From assembly GCA_027604505.1 (NCBI GenBank), contig JADIIX010000037.1:111876-175875 (forward strand): a DNA stretch of 64,000 bases. The letters run 5' to 3'. How positions within the stretch are numbered: position 1 is the stretch's first letter; every line of letters begins with the position of its first letter. Source of the DNA: Gonapodya sp. JEL0774. Its lineage: Eukaryota; Monoblepharomycota; Monoblepharidomycetes; Monoblepharidales; Gonapodyaceae. This document shows, in pieces, positions 1-13,139 of this stretch. Position numbers and translations under genes: made by a program. The notes under the pieces are model-generated. The model searched no databases and was not told the DNA's origin. It worked only from the letters and a program-made list of their open reading frames with translations.

Positions 1-417
1 CGATGGCGGAGCTAGTTGGGTGAAGAAGAACCATCCTGATCCCAGAATTGCGACCACGAGAAGCAATGTTCGGAATGCAGGAGAACTGAATATGCTCGAC
101 ACGGACCGGCCGTTGTCCGGAGACATTTGTGCTTTGATGGTTAGAGAAAGATTCAAGAAAGCATAAGGGGAGGCCGGCCGTCCTCAGTTGTGCCTCATCC
201 CCAACATAAATTGCGGCAACAAACAAAGAAACAGCTTGGTGAACATAATCTTCCGCGAGAACTAGCAAACGAAGGGAGTTTTCCGATATCGATCGAGCAA
301 TGCGGTTGTGATACATGATACAATATTTACAATCACTTCGATAATACTTATCCTTGGATTAGAAAGGGATGACCAGCACCCTGTGAGATAGACATTCCGC
401 ACATGTCTTTGGACTCA
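1..417. other. Left edge, no gene recognised
   Basis: No reading frame with recognisable content or consistent splice sites was found here. It lies downstream of the minus-strand methyltransferase gene and probably holds its 3' untranslated region and terminator. Confidence 0.4.
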
Positions 418-1803
418 TCAGATTTCGACTATGGTCTCAAATCCAGGATCATTGACAGACGACGCCTCCTGCCCTGGATCCCCCTCCAAAATGCGCACAG
501 CACTCGGGTTCTCCCACCACTCCCACATTTGGGTCATATTGGGAGATATTGTCGTTCCGTCGCCTAAGCCAAACGCTGGCAGCTTCCATACCCCGATCAT
601 TTTCATGTTCGGCTGGCCTTGAGCATCACTGTGAGGCGGTCATAGGTCAGTGTCCTCTGACTCCGAGAAAGCGTATAAAAGGAGGCATCATCCAACTCAC
701 TAGTCGTAGTTCCAACCATCTAAGGTCCAGAAAAGTGGACGTGGGAAATTAAATGGAGGTAGCATGGGGTCCTGACGATACCAATAGACTGCTATTGAGA
801 CCATTCCACATCTGCATCCAATCAATTCCGAGAATACCCACAATTTGGTAGAAGTAGCCTGCAGGGATATTCCCATCAACACTGTTGCCAGCTCCGCTCG
901 CAGCACCAGTGTACCACCCAGTAACAAGATACTTTGCGCCCGATCTCTCAAAATTGTGCACAGCCTTGACGCCGTCTTCGACATTGATATGTTGCAATGC
1001 GTCCCGGCAATTGATTACTTCCCACAAAGGCGCTGGCTCGGAGCTGGCTGTTGTATTTTGAGGAAGAAGGACGTCTTCGCGAGAGACAAAGTCCATTGCG
1101 GCGAACCGCATGTTTGGGAAACGGATGTGCTTAAGAGTATTGCCGAGGATGACATTCTGGACACTGAAGACGAGTTTTCCAAAAAAAAAATTCACACCCA
1201 AGGTTGGGAATCCACTTACATGTCAATGCCCGTGTAGTCAACAGTGCCGCCGCGGACTTCCGGGATCGCCCACTGCCAGTTACAGTCTCCGCAAGGCGAA
1301 TCCAGGATTTTCTGAAGATTGAACGTTCGAAGAACTGCCGAAAGGAACCTCCGGGCATTGACGGTATACGATAGATAGGATCCGGTTCCAGAAAGTGATT
1401 CTCCATCCCCCCACCCTTGCTTGGAGTAGATGGAGTCGAACGCATTTTTCCTTCCGCCGTCGACGACCCCGTCACCACTCTCTTCTAGTTGTACATTGTT
1501 TGATGCTCCGTCCGGCTGTTGGATGGTCACTGGTGCCACGGGTACTGTGACGACCACTTGGACCGTTTTGGTGACGGTCACGACTGTTTGTGATGGCTCA
1601 ACACACTCTTTCCAATCGTCTGACATCATCAATTGGCTTTGAACACCAGTATGCATTCCAAAGTTGAAGAGGGCGAGGAAGGCAGATCCAAGGATAATCG
1701 AAAGCACAACGAGCGATCTCATGACAGGGGAACAGAGCACCCCCAAGAGAGTCGACGTAGGTTTGACAGCTTCGAGGGCTCGGACGTCGCGCTTGTAATC
1801 CAT
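418..1803 (-). CDS. Membrane-anchored class I SAM-dependent methyltransferase
   Basis: Four exons read on the minus strand: 1803-1220, 1163-842, 771-701 and 628-418, giving 395 aa with closed phases. The first ATG in frame is at 1803; the open frame reaches further upstream only from a TTG. Residues about 25-50 form one hydrophobic helix (LVVLSIILGSAFLALF), so this is probably a type II membrane protein with its catalytic part in the ER or Golgi lumen. The SAM-binding glycine motif reads LDSPCGDCNW, followed by YTGIDIV and then NCRDALQHI. This set, with the PPFNFP and IGVWKLP segments near the C-terminus, is typical of small methyltransferases found beside polysaccharide genes in bacteria and algae. 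The substrate is unknown; a glycan is a guess. The donor of intron 2 is GTGGGT. Confidence 0.8.
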
Positions 1804-2649
1804 CACGGCTTGGTGTTGAGTTTTCAATCTGTGGAAGTTTGGCGGTGTATGTCGATGTACCTGTTCAGGTCACCGCAGGCGCCCCCTGATCACATTCCGA
1901 TCGGCGGAGACCGCCGCAGAATGAGTGGGGCAAGCTTTTTCCTTACGTACAATGAGTTCGATAGCTCGTTTCACATCCTATCTCACAAAATGGTTCCAAG
2001 CGCGAACTTGCGGTTCTGAACAGACTGAGTGTGTACCTTGACATACCCCCCAGAGCCCTCATATCAACACCAAACCTCTCACTGGACTGACGTACCTCCA
2101 CTGTAGCGTCGCGGATTTGTTCAGATACTGTGCATCTCGAGGTGCATTGTGTCTGCTCTACTGACAAACGGCACACTTGCCTGTTATTGTAGAGAGTGAT
2201 GTAGGCGCTCTCGGTTAACAGTTCAAAGTGGAAGATTCACTTCGCTGACATGACTACGTCAGCAGTTGAAAGCACAGTTCGAAGAAACTGCTTTTCCGTT
2301 CCTGCTTATTCATGAAAGCAGTCACCTTATCCCGCGTTCCCTCCCTCACGGAGCTAAAACATAAAGACTCCTCCTGACTCTTTCAGCTTCGAATCCGTCT
2401 CTGGATCACGAGGTCCCACTGAGCGGAAGGTCACTGAGAAGGAACAATGTAGAATTTATAGAATCAAAACGATGCGCATGCCTTGGAACAAAACAACTCA
2501 CCAGCTGAGTTGCGGATGATCCATCGCCCACGCGAGTCTCGGGATACGGAGTGAGGCATCTAAGTGTTTCAGGAGTCGGTGTCCGTTTAAACACAAGGGT
2601 ACAAGTCCACGGCCAATGATCCCACCATTGCACAACATTGTCTGACAAG
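1804..2649. other. Intergenic, possible unresolved F-box 3' exon
   Basis: Mostly without recognisable coding sequence. A minus-strand frame at 2406-2648 has coding-like content (QWWDHWPWTCTLVF) and lies just downstream of the F-box stop, but no intron of reasonable size joins it in phase. Confidence 0.35.
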
Positions 2650-4075
2650 TCATCTACTCACGTACTGCGCAACCTGCACCATTCTGCCTCTTCCCCGGAC
2701 GTGCTCTCTCCTTAGAGCCCTATCTTCCAGTGCAAACCCAGGGGAAACCCCACTTTCATCATTGGTATCCCATTCTTGATCATTCTGGGGATCGATAGGG
2801 CCCTCGCGATCCCCCAAGAACCTCCAAACCATCCGTAGCTCTCCTTCGTCCCCATCGCCGAAGAAATTTGCCGACCGATATACACCGTTGGGCTCAAAAT
2901 AGGCCGGCCACGAATCATCGCGAGGAATGTGGAGCTGGATCGCAGTGGCATTGGGAGAAGCTTGCCGGGGTGTCCGTGCAACGTCGCAGCGTTGCCCAGC
3001 GGCAATAGCCTCGAGTTCAAACTCGAGTCGTTCTAGTGAGGTATGGCGGGAATTGAAACGGAAGTCCCACTCGAGGGAGGAAATTTCGTGAGCGGTGATG
3101 TATTCACGGCGAAGATCATGGAGGTGGACGGCAAATGACAGTTTTGACAGTGTCGAGAACCGGGGCTTGGAAGAGAATGGGTTGTCCAGAGGGTTTATCC
3201 AGTCGATTTTACAAGCTCCGAGGTGAGATTCCCAAAATTCCCGCTCTTCGGACAAAGATGAAGGCAATGGTGGAGCAGATTGCTTGCCGAATGCCAGTAA
3301 CGCGGAAGGTTGGCGTACGCTAAGTAAATCCCAACGAGCACGCACGAGGGATTCTAGTTGACGGGTTGAGATGTGCTTTAAGAGGTGAGGCTGAAATTCG
3401 AGAGGTGTCAAAGGATGAAGCTCTGTGATCGGGTAGAGAAACGGAGGTGGACGAGTGGCGGGGGATTTATACAATCGCGGCCAAACAAGTAAGAGGTTCC
3501 TGAACAGGGGGAATGTCAAAAGGTGAGAAACTGGAACGCCGAATGTCTTCGTCGAAGTCTCAAATCTGTATGGTCGAGCTTTCGTGCTTCATTCGCTGTT
3601 GTCTTCACTTATGGTTTTGTCCTTCTAATAACTGTGTGAATCGCAAGACTCACGATCGCCTGCAAATTTCTTTCCATGTAATCTCGCTATTCACGATCGC
3701 ATTCCAAGATTTTGAAATGCGCGATGCCACAAGTACGTCTCGTGCAAGATGAGCAATCGAAGGATGCTCCAAATAATGGTTTGGAGCCGGAACGAGGAAG
3801 AGAGCAACTTGGACGGCCAACTCCAAAGGCAAACGCGTCACGAGATCGAAATTAGCAGGCCATGTTGAAAACTCATGTGAGTTCAAGTGAGCTTGGGCCA
3901 TGGTGAGACTGTTTTGGTCGGAGATGGCCATCAGGCGCGTGTCATTATGTTTACCCGAGCCGTCCCTGTTACCAAAGTTCTGTGAACAACTGGAATGCAC
4001 GAGAACGAACAGATTATGAATCCGCAAACGCCCGAGTGCTATAAAACGGCTACTCTGAGATGCGACCTGTATCAT
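2650..4075 (-). CDS. F-box protein
   Basis: Two exons, 4075-3654 and 3499-2650, joined through a GTGAGT donor and a TTCAG acceptor; phases close for 423 aa. The F-box is at about residues 78-130: DLVTRLPLELAVQVALFLV, then LVASRISKSWNAIV, then WKEICRR. F-box proteins bring substrates to SCF ubiquitin ligases through SKP1; the rest of the chain would bind the substrate. No WD40, LRR or Kelch repeats are visible in the C-terminal 290 residues. The start could also be a later in-frame ATG (MAISD or MAQAHL), which would remove a poorly conserved leader. The last codons overlap a good donor sequence (GTGAGTAG), so the true C-terminus may differ. Divergent from the pirin gene, 81 bp apart. Confidence 0.75.
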
Positions 4076-4156
4076 CTCAAGTTCCTCAAGCGATACACTT
4101 CACATTACGAGTGAATCAACTCGAGCAAGTCACAAGAACAAATCAAGAAACTTCTA
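4076..4156. promoter_or_regulatory. Short divergent promoter between F-box and pirin genes
   Basis: Only 81 bp separate the two divergent start codons, so promoter elements must be shared or overlap the 5' untranslated regions. No specific site is identified. If the F-box start is a later ATG the gap is somewhat longer. Confidence 0.35.
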
Positions 4157-5241
4157 ATGGCACCAACTTTCACCGTGAGGAAGAGTGCGGACCGTGGGCA
4201 CGCCAACCTTGGATGGCTTGATACTCACCACGTAAGTGATTGTCCCATCCGTGAAGTGGTGTTGGTGCATTACATTGCACTATGGACTGACGGGGTCTCA
4301 TGTCCTATCGCCAGACCTTCTCGTTCGCCAACTACTACGACCCCAAGTTCGATGGTTTTGGATCTCTGAGGGTCCTGAATGAGGACAAGGTCAAGCCTGG
4401 GAAGGGGTTTGGCGCCCATCCTCACCAGTAAGTGTCTTCTTTGCTGGTGTACGTATTGCGAAATACGTTCATGCCGTCCTTTCTTTTGTTCTCCGCATTA
4501 CTATCAGAGCGTACGAAATATTCAGCTACGTGGTCGACGGGCAGCTCGAGCACAAGGACAGCGCCGGCCACCACGAAATCGTGGGCAGAGGAAACATTCA
4601 GTTCACGACCGCCGGTACTGGCATCGCTCATAGGTGAGACTCCCAGTCAGTGACTCCCGTCATTCGCTTTTTGCTTGCATGTCACTGACGCTGGCGCCGT
4701 ACTTTGGCACAGTGAATACAACGCCTCACAGACCGACCCTGTGCACTTCCTGCAGATATGGAACCTCCCCTCCAACACGCGCCTTCGTCCCGGATATGCC
4801 ACGGGTAACTTCCCAGACTCGTGCAAGAAGAATCAATTTGCCACCTTGATCGCCCCTGAGAACAAACGAGACGCTGTCCAGCCGACACATCCAGACGCGA
4901 GCAAGCCCATAGCGATACACAGCGACTTTTGGATGTCTGCGGCATTATTGGACCCAGGAATCGAAATTGTATACAGGACGCCAGAACTTGGGCAAAACGC
5001 AGCCATTGATCAATCCGAACACTCTCCGCGTCGCCTCTATCTGCACCTCGTCCAAAACAACCCGCGCGCAAAACTTACCGTCTCAGTTCCGGGATCCACC
5101 GATTCTTCGAGTGCTGGAGAAACGACACTCTCACATGGGGATGGAATGTTTGTCAATGGATTCGATGTCCAATGTGGCGGTTTGGTGGTGAGAAACGATG
5201 GACAGGGCGTTGCCGAAGTTGTACTCATGGATCTCGCGTGA
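4157..5241 (+). CDS. Pirin family cupin protein
   Basis: Four exons: 4157-4231, 4315-4427, 4508-4633 and 4713-5241; 280 aa with closed phases. The N-terminal cupin carries the pirin signature: RGHANLGWLDTHHTFSFANY, then the metal-binding histidines of HPHQAYEIFSYVVDGQLEH, then GTGIAHSEYN. Pirins bind iron; some act as quercetin dioxygenases and others as redox-sensing transcription co-factors. The C-terminal half fits the second pirin barrel (VHFLQIWNLP, GDGMFVNGFD). No targeting signal is seen, so cytosolic or nuclear. Which of the two activities applies cannot be told from sequence. Confidence 0.9.
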
Positions 5242-5889
5242 GATTCCGTTGTGCATATGTAAACATTCGTACCAACAGAGTTTTTATTAGAATCTAAGTC
5301 ACATCATTTAGACTTGTTCGCTGTTTGCTCTAAAGCAATAATGAAACTTAGAATATCACTTTAGCTCCGGCGTTAGCTCGCTCAGATGAGCACAAAACCG
5401 TCCAAAGAGAACCCTCACAGCAACCGAGTTGATAAAGTTGCTGTCCACACTCGCACGAGTCAATCCCTGAGCATCATGTACTAATGCACATCACATAGGG
5501 TTTGTTGTTGTAACTTGAATGCCATTTGAGACTTGCGAGGGACATACCGATGCTATTTTACCTCTGAGACATCTTACTATGTACACAAGGCTACGTTCGT
5601 CCAATGTATTGGCTAGAGCGATATCACGTGCGAAAAGCAAACTTCTTCCGGGGGCAGGGTGAGAGTCCAGTGATCGGACTGGACCCCACAACACAAAAAC
5701 GTTCCAACTATCTGAGCCCGCCTTATGCTTTCCAAACGTCTCCGTGGAGATAAAACGGATGAATTCAGCACCAAAATTGTCAACCCTACATATTATCAGA
5801 GTCCCTCACTGACATTGACAACCAACATGCTAATATTTGGGATCTCACCGCCCCGTGGTTGAACAGCAAAGCAATGTACATAAGTCAAT
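5242..5889. other. Convergent intergenic region
   Basis: About 650 bp between the 3' ends of the pirin and CFAP74-like genes. It is AT-richer than the genes and should hold both terminators. No conserved frame or RNA gene was recognised. Confidence 0.5.
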
Positions 5890-8800
5890 CTACATCTCCG
5901 CAATAACTTGTATGTACCATATTCGCACCGTATGGTCTTCTTCTGACACTGCTTTGGCTCTCTCAAACAGTTCTGCATCCATTTCTGGCGCAATCTTTCT
6001 ACCTAGTCCTTTACCCTCCAACACATTAAGACCTCCCCGAAGCATCAACCGAAAGCACGAGACAATGCGTTCGGGGCTGGCTGCCCAATGTTGACGCACA
6101 TCTGCAGCGATCGTGTTGGCACCGCCAGTAACCCCGTCTTGTGCCTTCAATGTAATGTCTCCCGCTCCCTTCTTTGAGGCCGAATTCACAGAGCTAATTG
6201 ATCGCTTGACTCCCGCCGAGGATGGCGCTGGTAGCTTGCCGACATTACCGGTTTGATCCGAAGTTTCATTGACAATGGTTATGGCTAGGCGCTTAACTGC
6301 ACCGTAGTCTACCGTACCCTTCGTTTCATCGAGTTTAAAAGCCCACCCTTTCGTTGAAAGTCCAATTTCACTAGAGGTTTGGTGTGTACTTTCGTCTGAA
6401 GGGACGGGCAACCACCGTCCGTCCATTCCACGTTCGATAGTCCCGTGAAATCGCTCAACAGTAAATTCCCCCGGATAGTTCGGCACTCCCTTGCCAGTTT
6501 TCACTGGTGGTCCACCCTTGACCTGCCCACCACCACCTATTGCAATCGGCATGGACGAACTTGGGTTGCTGTTGGGCCGGGCGTTGACAATAAGGATGTC
6601 TTTTATCTCCAGTCTCCACGCCTTTCCCTCCTGCCATCCAAATTCACCCATTTCCGCCTTTTGCCACTTCATTGTATATTTTTCGCATCGAATCCTGTTA
6701 TAAGACTTTAAGAGCCTGAACAGGGGCACCTTGAAAGAGCCAAAGTCAACATCCGCCGGAAGTTGCTGCAAGTCCAAAGTCTTTAGCTTCTCCGCATCAA
6801 TGGTGTTGGTTTGATCGGTCAAAGACTCAGTAGGCTTGTGCTTAGATCCCGAAGGTGGTCGGTAGCCTCCCAAGCTGTTCAATAAATCTGCGAGCTCTTG
6901 ACGCCATGGATGAATCTCACAGCCACTGAACTGGGTATCTGTATCATATCCTGTGATGTAGAGTGACGTAGCCGACGAGCGGGCAACCACAGGTCTACTG
7001 TAGTCTTCTTGTACACCAAATGTCTGAATACGTAGACGACCACAGAGACCTGATACCTCCATTGGCGGCTGATGAGATACAAAGAGTAGGTTTTCAAATG
7101 GCACCACGAAATGTCAGTCACAATTGTTGCTGTCAACCCACATCAAAGATTATGTTCACAGGTGACTTGGAACCTGGAGCAACTATTCCCGTGGACGCCT
7201 CGCATCTGAACGCCGATTGCACATGTTCAAATACCACTTTACACTCAACGCTTGATTTGAATGACACGATGAAGTCACATTCGTTCACAAATGAGAACAT
7301 GGTTCGGGGGATGGGAATGTCAGTAAGCAACACAGTTCCGATGTCGAGCATTTGTGCATCCGGGTCGAAGGACACTTTCGGTACAAATCCTCGCCCTCGT
7401 ATGATTAAAGGAATATTGGTGAAAGATCCATCTGTGAGAAGGGCCGTAGACTTGAATCTGTGCATCGAGTCCGGTGCGAACCGAATGGTTATGGGACCTT
7501 CCCTTTGAGCAGGCACTTCGATTGGGGCAGCAAGAACGTGGAACACTTGTGGCGGTGAGATGCTTTCCAACTTCAGCAACACTGGATCATCAGAAATGTT
7601 CCTGACGATTACATTCTTTGTGAGCTGTTCGCCAATTGGGGTGGGGACAAAGTCCACGGTTCCTCCATCAGGGTCAATAATGTGTACCTTTGGGCGAAGA
7701 ATGGGCGCGATAACTTGCAAATAGATAGTGTCCTCGTCGGCAATATATGGTGGTCTACTTCCGTCTCGGATCGATCCCTGAGCAGACAGAGGCCACCTCC
7801 GAACGAGACAAGGGACTTTAAGGTCCAGCGCAATCTCTTTCATCTGCCTCATTCTCTCATAAATCTCCTCTTGTTCAATATCTTTTCGATACTCAGCTTC
7901 CGCTGCCGGGTCCACGGGCGGCTTGATTTCTGACAGCGCGAGCTTACTACCACCATCACCTTTTCGATGTGTACCGTGCTTGCTCTGACCGGTGGATGGG
8001 AGCTCGAATGTGGACTTTCCAGTCCCAGATTTCGCGGATTTTGACACAGGAATCTCCTCGGTCAGTGAAGGAGTGTCGAGCTCTGGAGGCGCTTCGGCAT
8101 GATGAGTCGACACAAGGTTCTCCAAGCCGATTTCTTCAAGTCCTTCAAAGTGCAATCCAGGATACGCCCCTGTCACTGGATTGAATTGTGGCTCGAAAAT
8201 AGCCTGCAAGATGCATGTTTCACCCTCCTGCACGAAACCTTTCCCTGGAATCACCTTGACAAGCTCATTAGTGAGGGTCACCTTTGGGTCTTTGCCGTTC
8301 TTGCTCAACGTCTCTCTCTCTGCGTGTTCCGCGAGTTCCAAAAAAGTTTCCCCGCCGTCAGGTTTCCGCACCATTATTCCGCAACATATGGGCGTCCCAA
8401 ACTCGAAGGTCCACCCTGGGATATCGGCCATCCGTGCAAACCCCTGAGGATCACTCGGATCAAACACTATCATTGGAGCCTCATCTTCAACTCTTAATTT
8501 ATCCTTCCGCCGATCAGTCTCACTTACTTCTCCACCTCTTGCCTTCCTCAGTGTCCTTTTTGCCTGCCTTCCAACATCCGCACCTTTAATCCTCACATCC
8601 ACCTTCCGTTTTCCCCCGACAGCCGTCCCCCCAAATTCAACCATTCCTTCAAGGAACTCAGCACCGGCCATCCTTCCCATTCCATTGATCGCAACCTCAC
8701 CACCTCCGTCCAGCTCACTCTTCACTGTCAAAATGCCGTTCACTAACCCTACTTTATGGGGCCTGAACACAATTTCCACACCCCGATCTTCTCCTCCCCC

Positions 8801-11800
8801 AAAAAGTAAACCACCTCCGTCATCCAATCCTTCCACGACAACTGCATCCTGCTGACACCCAATTTGCACCCTTTGCGCAACCACTGCCCTGTTCCTCAAA
8901 GTCAATCGCGCCCGATTCTCTCCACCAATGGTAGTCACCGGGAACGACAAGGAGCAAGTGTCCACATCCACGTCACCACAGGTTAGAAAGCCCTTGATAG
9001 AAATTCTGGCGGAATGTGCACGCTGGTGGACGAGAAGAACACGCAGTTCAAAGGGAACACAGAGGGGTACGGGGGGGGGAGACGCATTTGGTGTTGAAAC
9101 GGTTCGAGGAACAGTTTTGATTGCGTGAAGGAACTCGTCACGTGTTGGTACGATTCTGATCCGAAGTTGTGAAGTGATGCCCGCATCCAGGTGTCCTAGT
9201 CCTCTTCCTTGTGCGTATCCTGCCCAGGGATCTACAAAAACTTCTCCAATGCCTCTCACCAGTATGGGCCCAACTGTTCCCTCAGACTCCCGTTTCCTTT
9301 CCTTCCTACCACTGTCCTTGCTTTCCTTTCCGACCATACTACGCGCGCCTACCACTTTCACTTCAAATGGAACGGCTTTGCTACCTCCTCCAATGACATC
9401 TACTGTCCTCTCGTATCGCCTTCCCACCACGATAGTTCCCACATTGACCATGCAAGGATTCACCCGCAGCAAGGGGGGCACGAGACGCACTGTGCACCGT
9501 AGAAGAACGGAGTGCGCACGATCCATAGTAATCGGCACTGGTGATGGGAACACAGGACTGGAATCGAACCGCAAAACCATCAACCGAGTGGCAAATCTTG
9601 GTTCCCAGATTTGCTCTCCTATCGCATCCATATTTGAAGTGGCGAACACGATGCGCACTGTGAAACTTGCTCCACCAGGACCAACCCCCAACCCACGTCC
9701 AGTAACTTTGCCCTCCACAGGGACAGCACGCACTGACAAGAGTTCCACAGTGCTCAGAGGAGCTGGTGTGTGACTGTATTCTTCAATAGTCCCGTCAGTG
9801 AGGTCAGATGTCAGAGCGTCAACTCTCCATGTTCCTCCTAAAAAGCCCATATTCTCAATGTCCACCTTCACAACTCTGGTTTGCTCATCAGCGCCCCCAT
9901 AAGTGACAGTTCCTCCGTCCAGTTCCGCCAAACGTTCTATCCCGAGTCTCGCGGCCAACTTTTCCACCTCACTCTCTCCATCTTGAACAACCTCTTTCAC
10001 TATTGCGGGCTTGCCACCCAACCGAGCTATCACCGGTTCACACCGCCTCGCCTTAGCTTCAACCTCAACTTCGAAGATAGCTCCATCCTCCACCATGAAC
10101 CGAACGGCACCTCGTAAATCTTCATAAACTGGCCCCGTCTCAATGTCTTCGCGTACATCGGCCACGCGAGCGGGATAAAACAGCACTCTCGCGACCACCG
10201 ACCCTCCTGGTGGGATCCGCCGCGGATGAGATATCCTGGCTTCAAACAAAGGACCCTCAACGAGCGCGTTGGAAGGGCACTCAGGCCCCAGTGGGCGAAT
10301 GCCAAGAGTGACTCGCGACGTGTTTGTGAGTGTGAGCCGGGACTCAACGGGGGATCTGTCGAGTTGCTTTGACGTCGCGGAGGTGGAAACATCAGCCGAT
10401 AGTCCAGAGCTGAAAATTGGAGGCGGGTAGTCTAAAAACACCACCTTCGGCGGACTGGCTATGAACGCGGTGCTTCGCTGTGACCCAGTACTTGTGGACA
10501 GGATGGCAGGCAGTGGAGGCATACGATGTGCAGCAAGTGGTGGAGGCACGGTGATAGTCGCAATAGTGATGGTTCCCGTTGCTGATGTACGATTCAAATC
10601 AGGAGGTACCATGGGAACTTTCATTGAATCTTGGATACCAGCAGATCCAGGGGTTGACCGCGCAGGGGGAGTGCGCGAATGAGGTGGAAGATCACCCTCC
10701 GGGCCTTGTGAGTCCTTGCCTTTCTGCAGTTGCGTTATTGGTCGGGACTCAGGCCGAGATAGACGTGGCGTAGGTACAAACGATTCCGGAACAACAATGG
10801 GAGCTGAGGAAAGTGTCCCATCTGTGCTCGCATCACCACCAGGAAATGATGAGAGGCTCTGTTGCTGACCTGCAATAGGTACAACAGGTGCAGATGCAGG
10901 AAAGTTCAATACGCCTGTGGCAACACCTGCATCCAACACTCCAATCGTTGCGGAGGCCAGATTAGGAGCCAGACAGAGTGTGGCAGCGGTACCGGCTACC
11001 GCAGACTCTGCCTGGTCTGGCGGAGCCGGCTGGATTCGATCTGTCACAGACTGCAGGTCGCTTCCTGAACTGCCCCCCCCAGTTCCCCCATTTGAGGTCA
11101 TCGAATTGATTCCGAACTCTATTCTATCCTCCCCGCCCTCTTCTGCCCTTTGCCCGATCTCATCTCTTCGTATCTCTTTTACCACCTCCACGCTATGTCT
11201 TCTTCTCTTGGGAGTTCTCCTCTGGATTCCTGCACCCAACTCATTTTTCACCAAGCGCCTTCGCTCCCCTTCGCGTCTTAACCTCTCCTCTCTTTCCCAT
11301 TTTTTTCGTTTCGCATCGTCAAGAACCGCACGGAGAGCTGCTGTTGAAGGTGTTTCTATTGGCAGAGGGGCTTTTGAGTTTGAGTGGTTACCGGGATTGG
11401 ATGACGAAGGACGGGAGAGGGCAGGCAATCGACTTGATGGGGACGAATGATGTGGCAAAGATGCGGACAGCGCCGCGCGGGCCTGTTCAGCGAGTGTAGC
11501 GAGGACGTGTTCACGCGCTTGGCGAGATTGTGACTTTGTCTTGTTTCCCGTGATCGTTGGAGAGAAACCCGAGACGACCCCGCCTTGAGGCCGACGGCGC
11601 GAGTCAGAAGAAGTTACATTGCTAGATATAGCGGTAACAGCCGCCGCTTTCGCTCTTTTTCCTGCTTCTTCTGCTCTGATCCGAGCCGTTTCCTCCTTCG
11701 CCTCCTTTTCCCGCAGTTCCTTTTCCAGCCTCAGCCTTTCCACCTCCTTCGCTCGTCTCTGTATTTGTTCCTTGACATCCCTCGCGCGGGCTTGGCGGGC

Positions 11801-12973
11801 TTCCAGTGCTGCCCTTCGGGAGGCAGCCAAAGCGTGTTGTCGATGGAGCATGGCTGTAAGCTGGTGGGCGAGACGACCCAGGGGATCGTCGCCATCATCA
11901 AGGTCACCATTCAAATACGACTCCTTGTATGGATCGGTGGAGCCATCCGAGCTAATGAGAGAGGAATCGCATTCATCTCCTCCGGGCACCATTATGAGAT
12001 CAGAGACGCCTTCCTCTATCAATTCCGCAGCCGAACGTTCTGCCACGTCAAGTGCTGCAGTGCACTCTGGAATAACGGTAGCACGGAGGTGAGAGAGCGC
12101 AGACCAAGCGCGTGCTAGGTCGTCGCGGAGACAAAAAAAATTGCGAAGGGCAAGAGAGTACGCGGAACGGACAGGAGAGGGAGCGAGCGCGGCTGGACTG
12201 GGACGGTACGAGAGTAAGGTACCGAGAGGGGGTGGGTCAGAGGTGGAAGGTGTGGGGGATTCGGGATTCAGTATGGAGCGAAGGTGGAGATAGAGGTCAG
12301 TTGTTCGAGGGTGCAGATCGGACATGTGGTTCTGGAGTTGAGCAGGCCCGTATGAGAGAAGGCAGACAAATATAAAAAAAGAAGTTATGGGAGAATGAGA
12401 CGACGAATCGACCGAGCAAAGAACACGAGCAAGTGAAAGAAAACACACCTCCCAAGCCTCCACCTCCCTTTGAGCCACATCCAATTCTTGGGCGGCGAGC
12501 GTCCAAGCAGCTCTTGTCCGCTTCACCCTTGCCAGTCTCCGTGCGAGCGTCTGCGTCGTTTTTTGAAACTTCTTTTGCTGAGATCGCGTATCTCGAACTG
12601 CAACGGTGGTACCGACTCTCATTTTGCCCACTTGAGCACCGTTATCGCCTGCCATAGCCCCATTTGTAGCTATATTCTGTTCTCCTATTTTTCTTCGTTG
12701 GGCTAACAGTAAATCAAATCCTGGAAACAAAGCGTCATCCTCCACGTACTCCGCTTCATCCCACTCATCTTCAGACGACTCAGGTGTAAGTGTCTGTGTA
12801 GCGCTACTTGAGCTCGTAGTAATGCTGGGTGTGTCAGAGTCCAGTTCTTTCCCGTCTTCTCTGTTCTTGTCGCCGTAAACTTGAAATCCAAAACCGCCAT
12901 CACCCGTTTTCACTGTTCCGTCTTCATGTTCCTCCCTTTCCACAATCTGCTCGCTAGTAGTATGCGAGTTCAT
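5890..12973 (-). CDS. CFAP74: Large ASH/MSP-repeat axonemal protein, CFAP74-like
   Basis: Three exons, 12973-12449, 12331-7142 and 7068-5890, give 2297 aa with closed phases. Residues about 90-200 and 350-450 are charged coiled coil (long runs of E, K and R), followed by a disordered Ser/Pro-rich stretch. From about residue 800 on there are repeated beta-sandwich segments of the ASH/MSP type, with motifs such as IRIVPTRDEF, VEIVFRPHKVG and ITIRFAPDS. The C-terminal layout (GWAFKLDETKGTVDYG, then FRLMLRGG) resembles the end of CFAP74, a C1d component of the ciliary central-pair apparatus. This points to a motile flagellum. CFAP47, CFAP65 or Hydin-type proteins share the domain, so the exact ortholog is not certain. 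The 117-nt first intron has no stop and is a multiple of three. The second intron (7069-7141) starts GTGGGT. Confidence 0.7.
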
Positions 12974-13139
12974 TCGTGGATGGCTTCTGATTTCGAACCC
13001 AGACTCCTTTGATCAAATCGATGACACGTGGTCCTCCGGGCAAAGTCCGCAACCACTATATTAATGAACACGAAACTGAACAGCAAATTCTTATGCAGCA
13101 TCTGTGAACCAAATTAAAAGAAACTAGCAACTACGGGCT

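Noticed and set aside
2406-2648. Extra C-terminal exon of the F-box gene
   Set aside because: No acceptor in the right phase at a reasonable distance from the donor after QVAQY; left as a possibility only.
9174-9773. 199-aa plus-strand frame
   Set aside because: It lies antisense inside the large CFAP74-like exon and has no motif.
12112-12375. Plus-strand 87-aa frame near the CFAP74-like intron
   Set aside because: It is a shadow of the minus-strand coding exon with no supporting motif.
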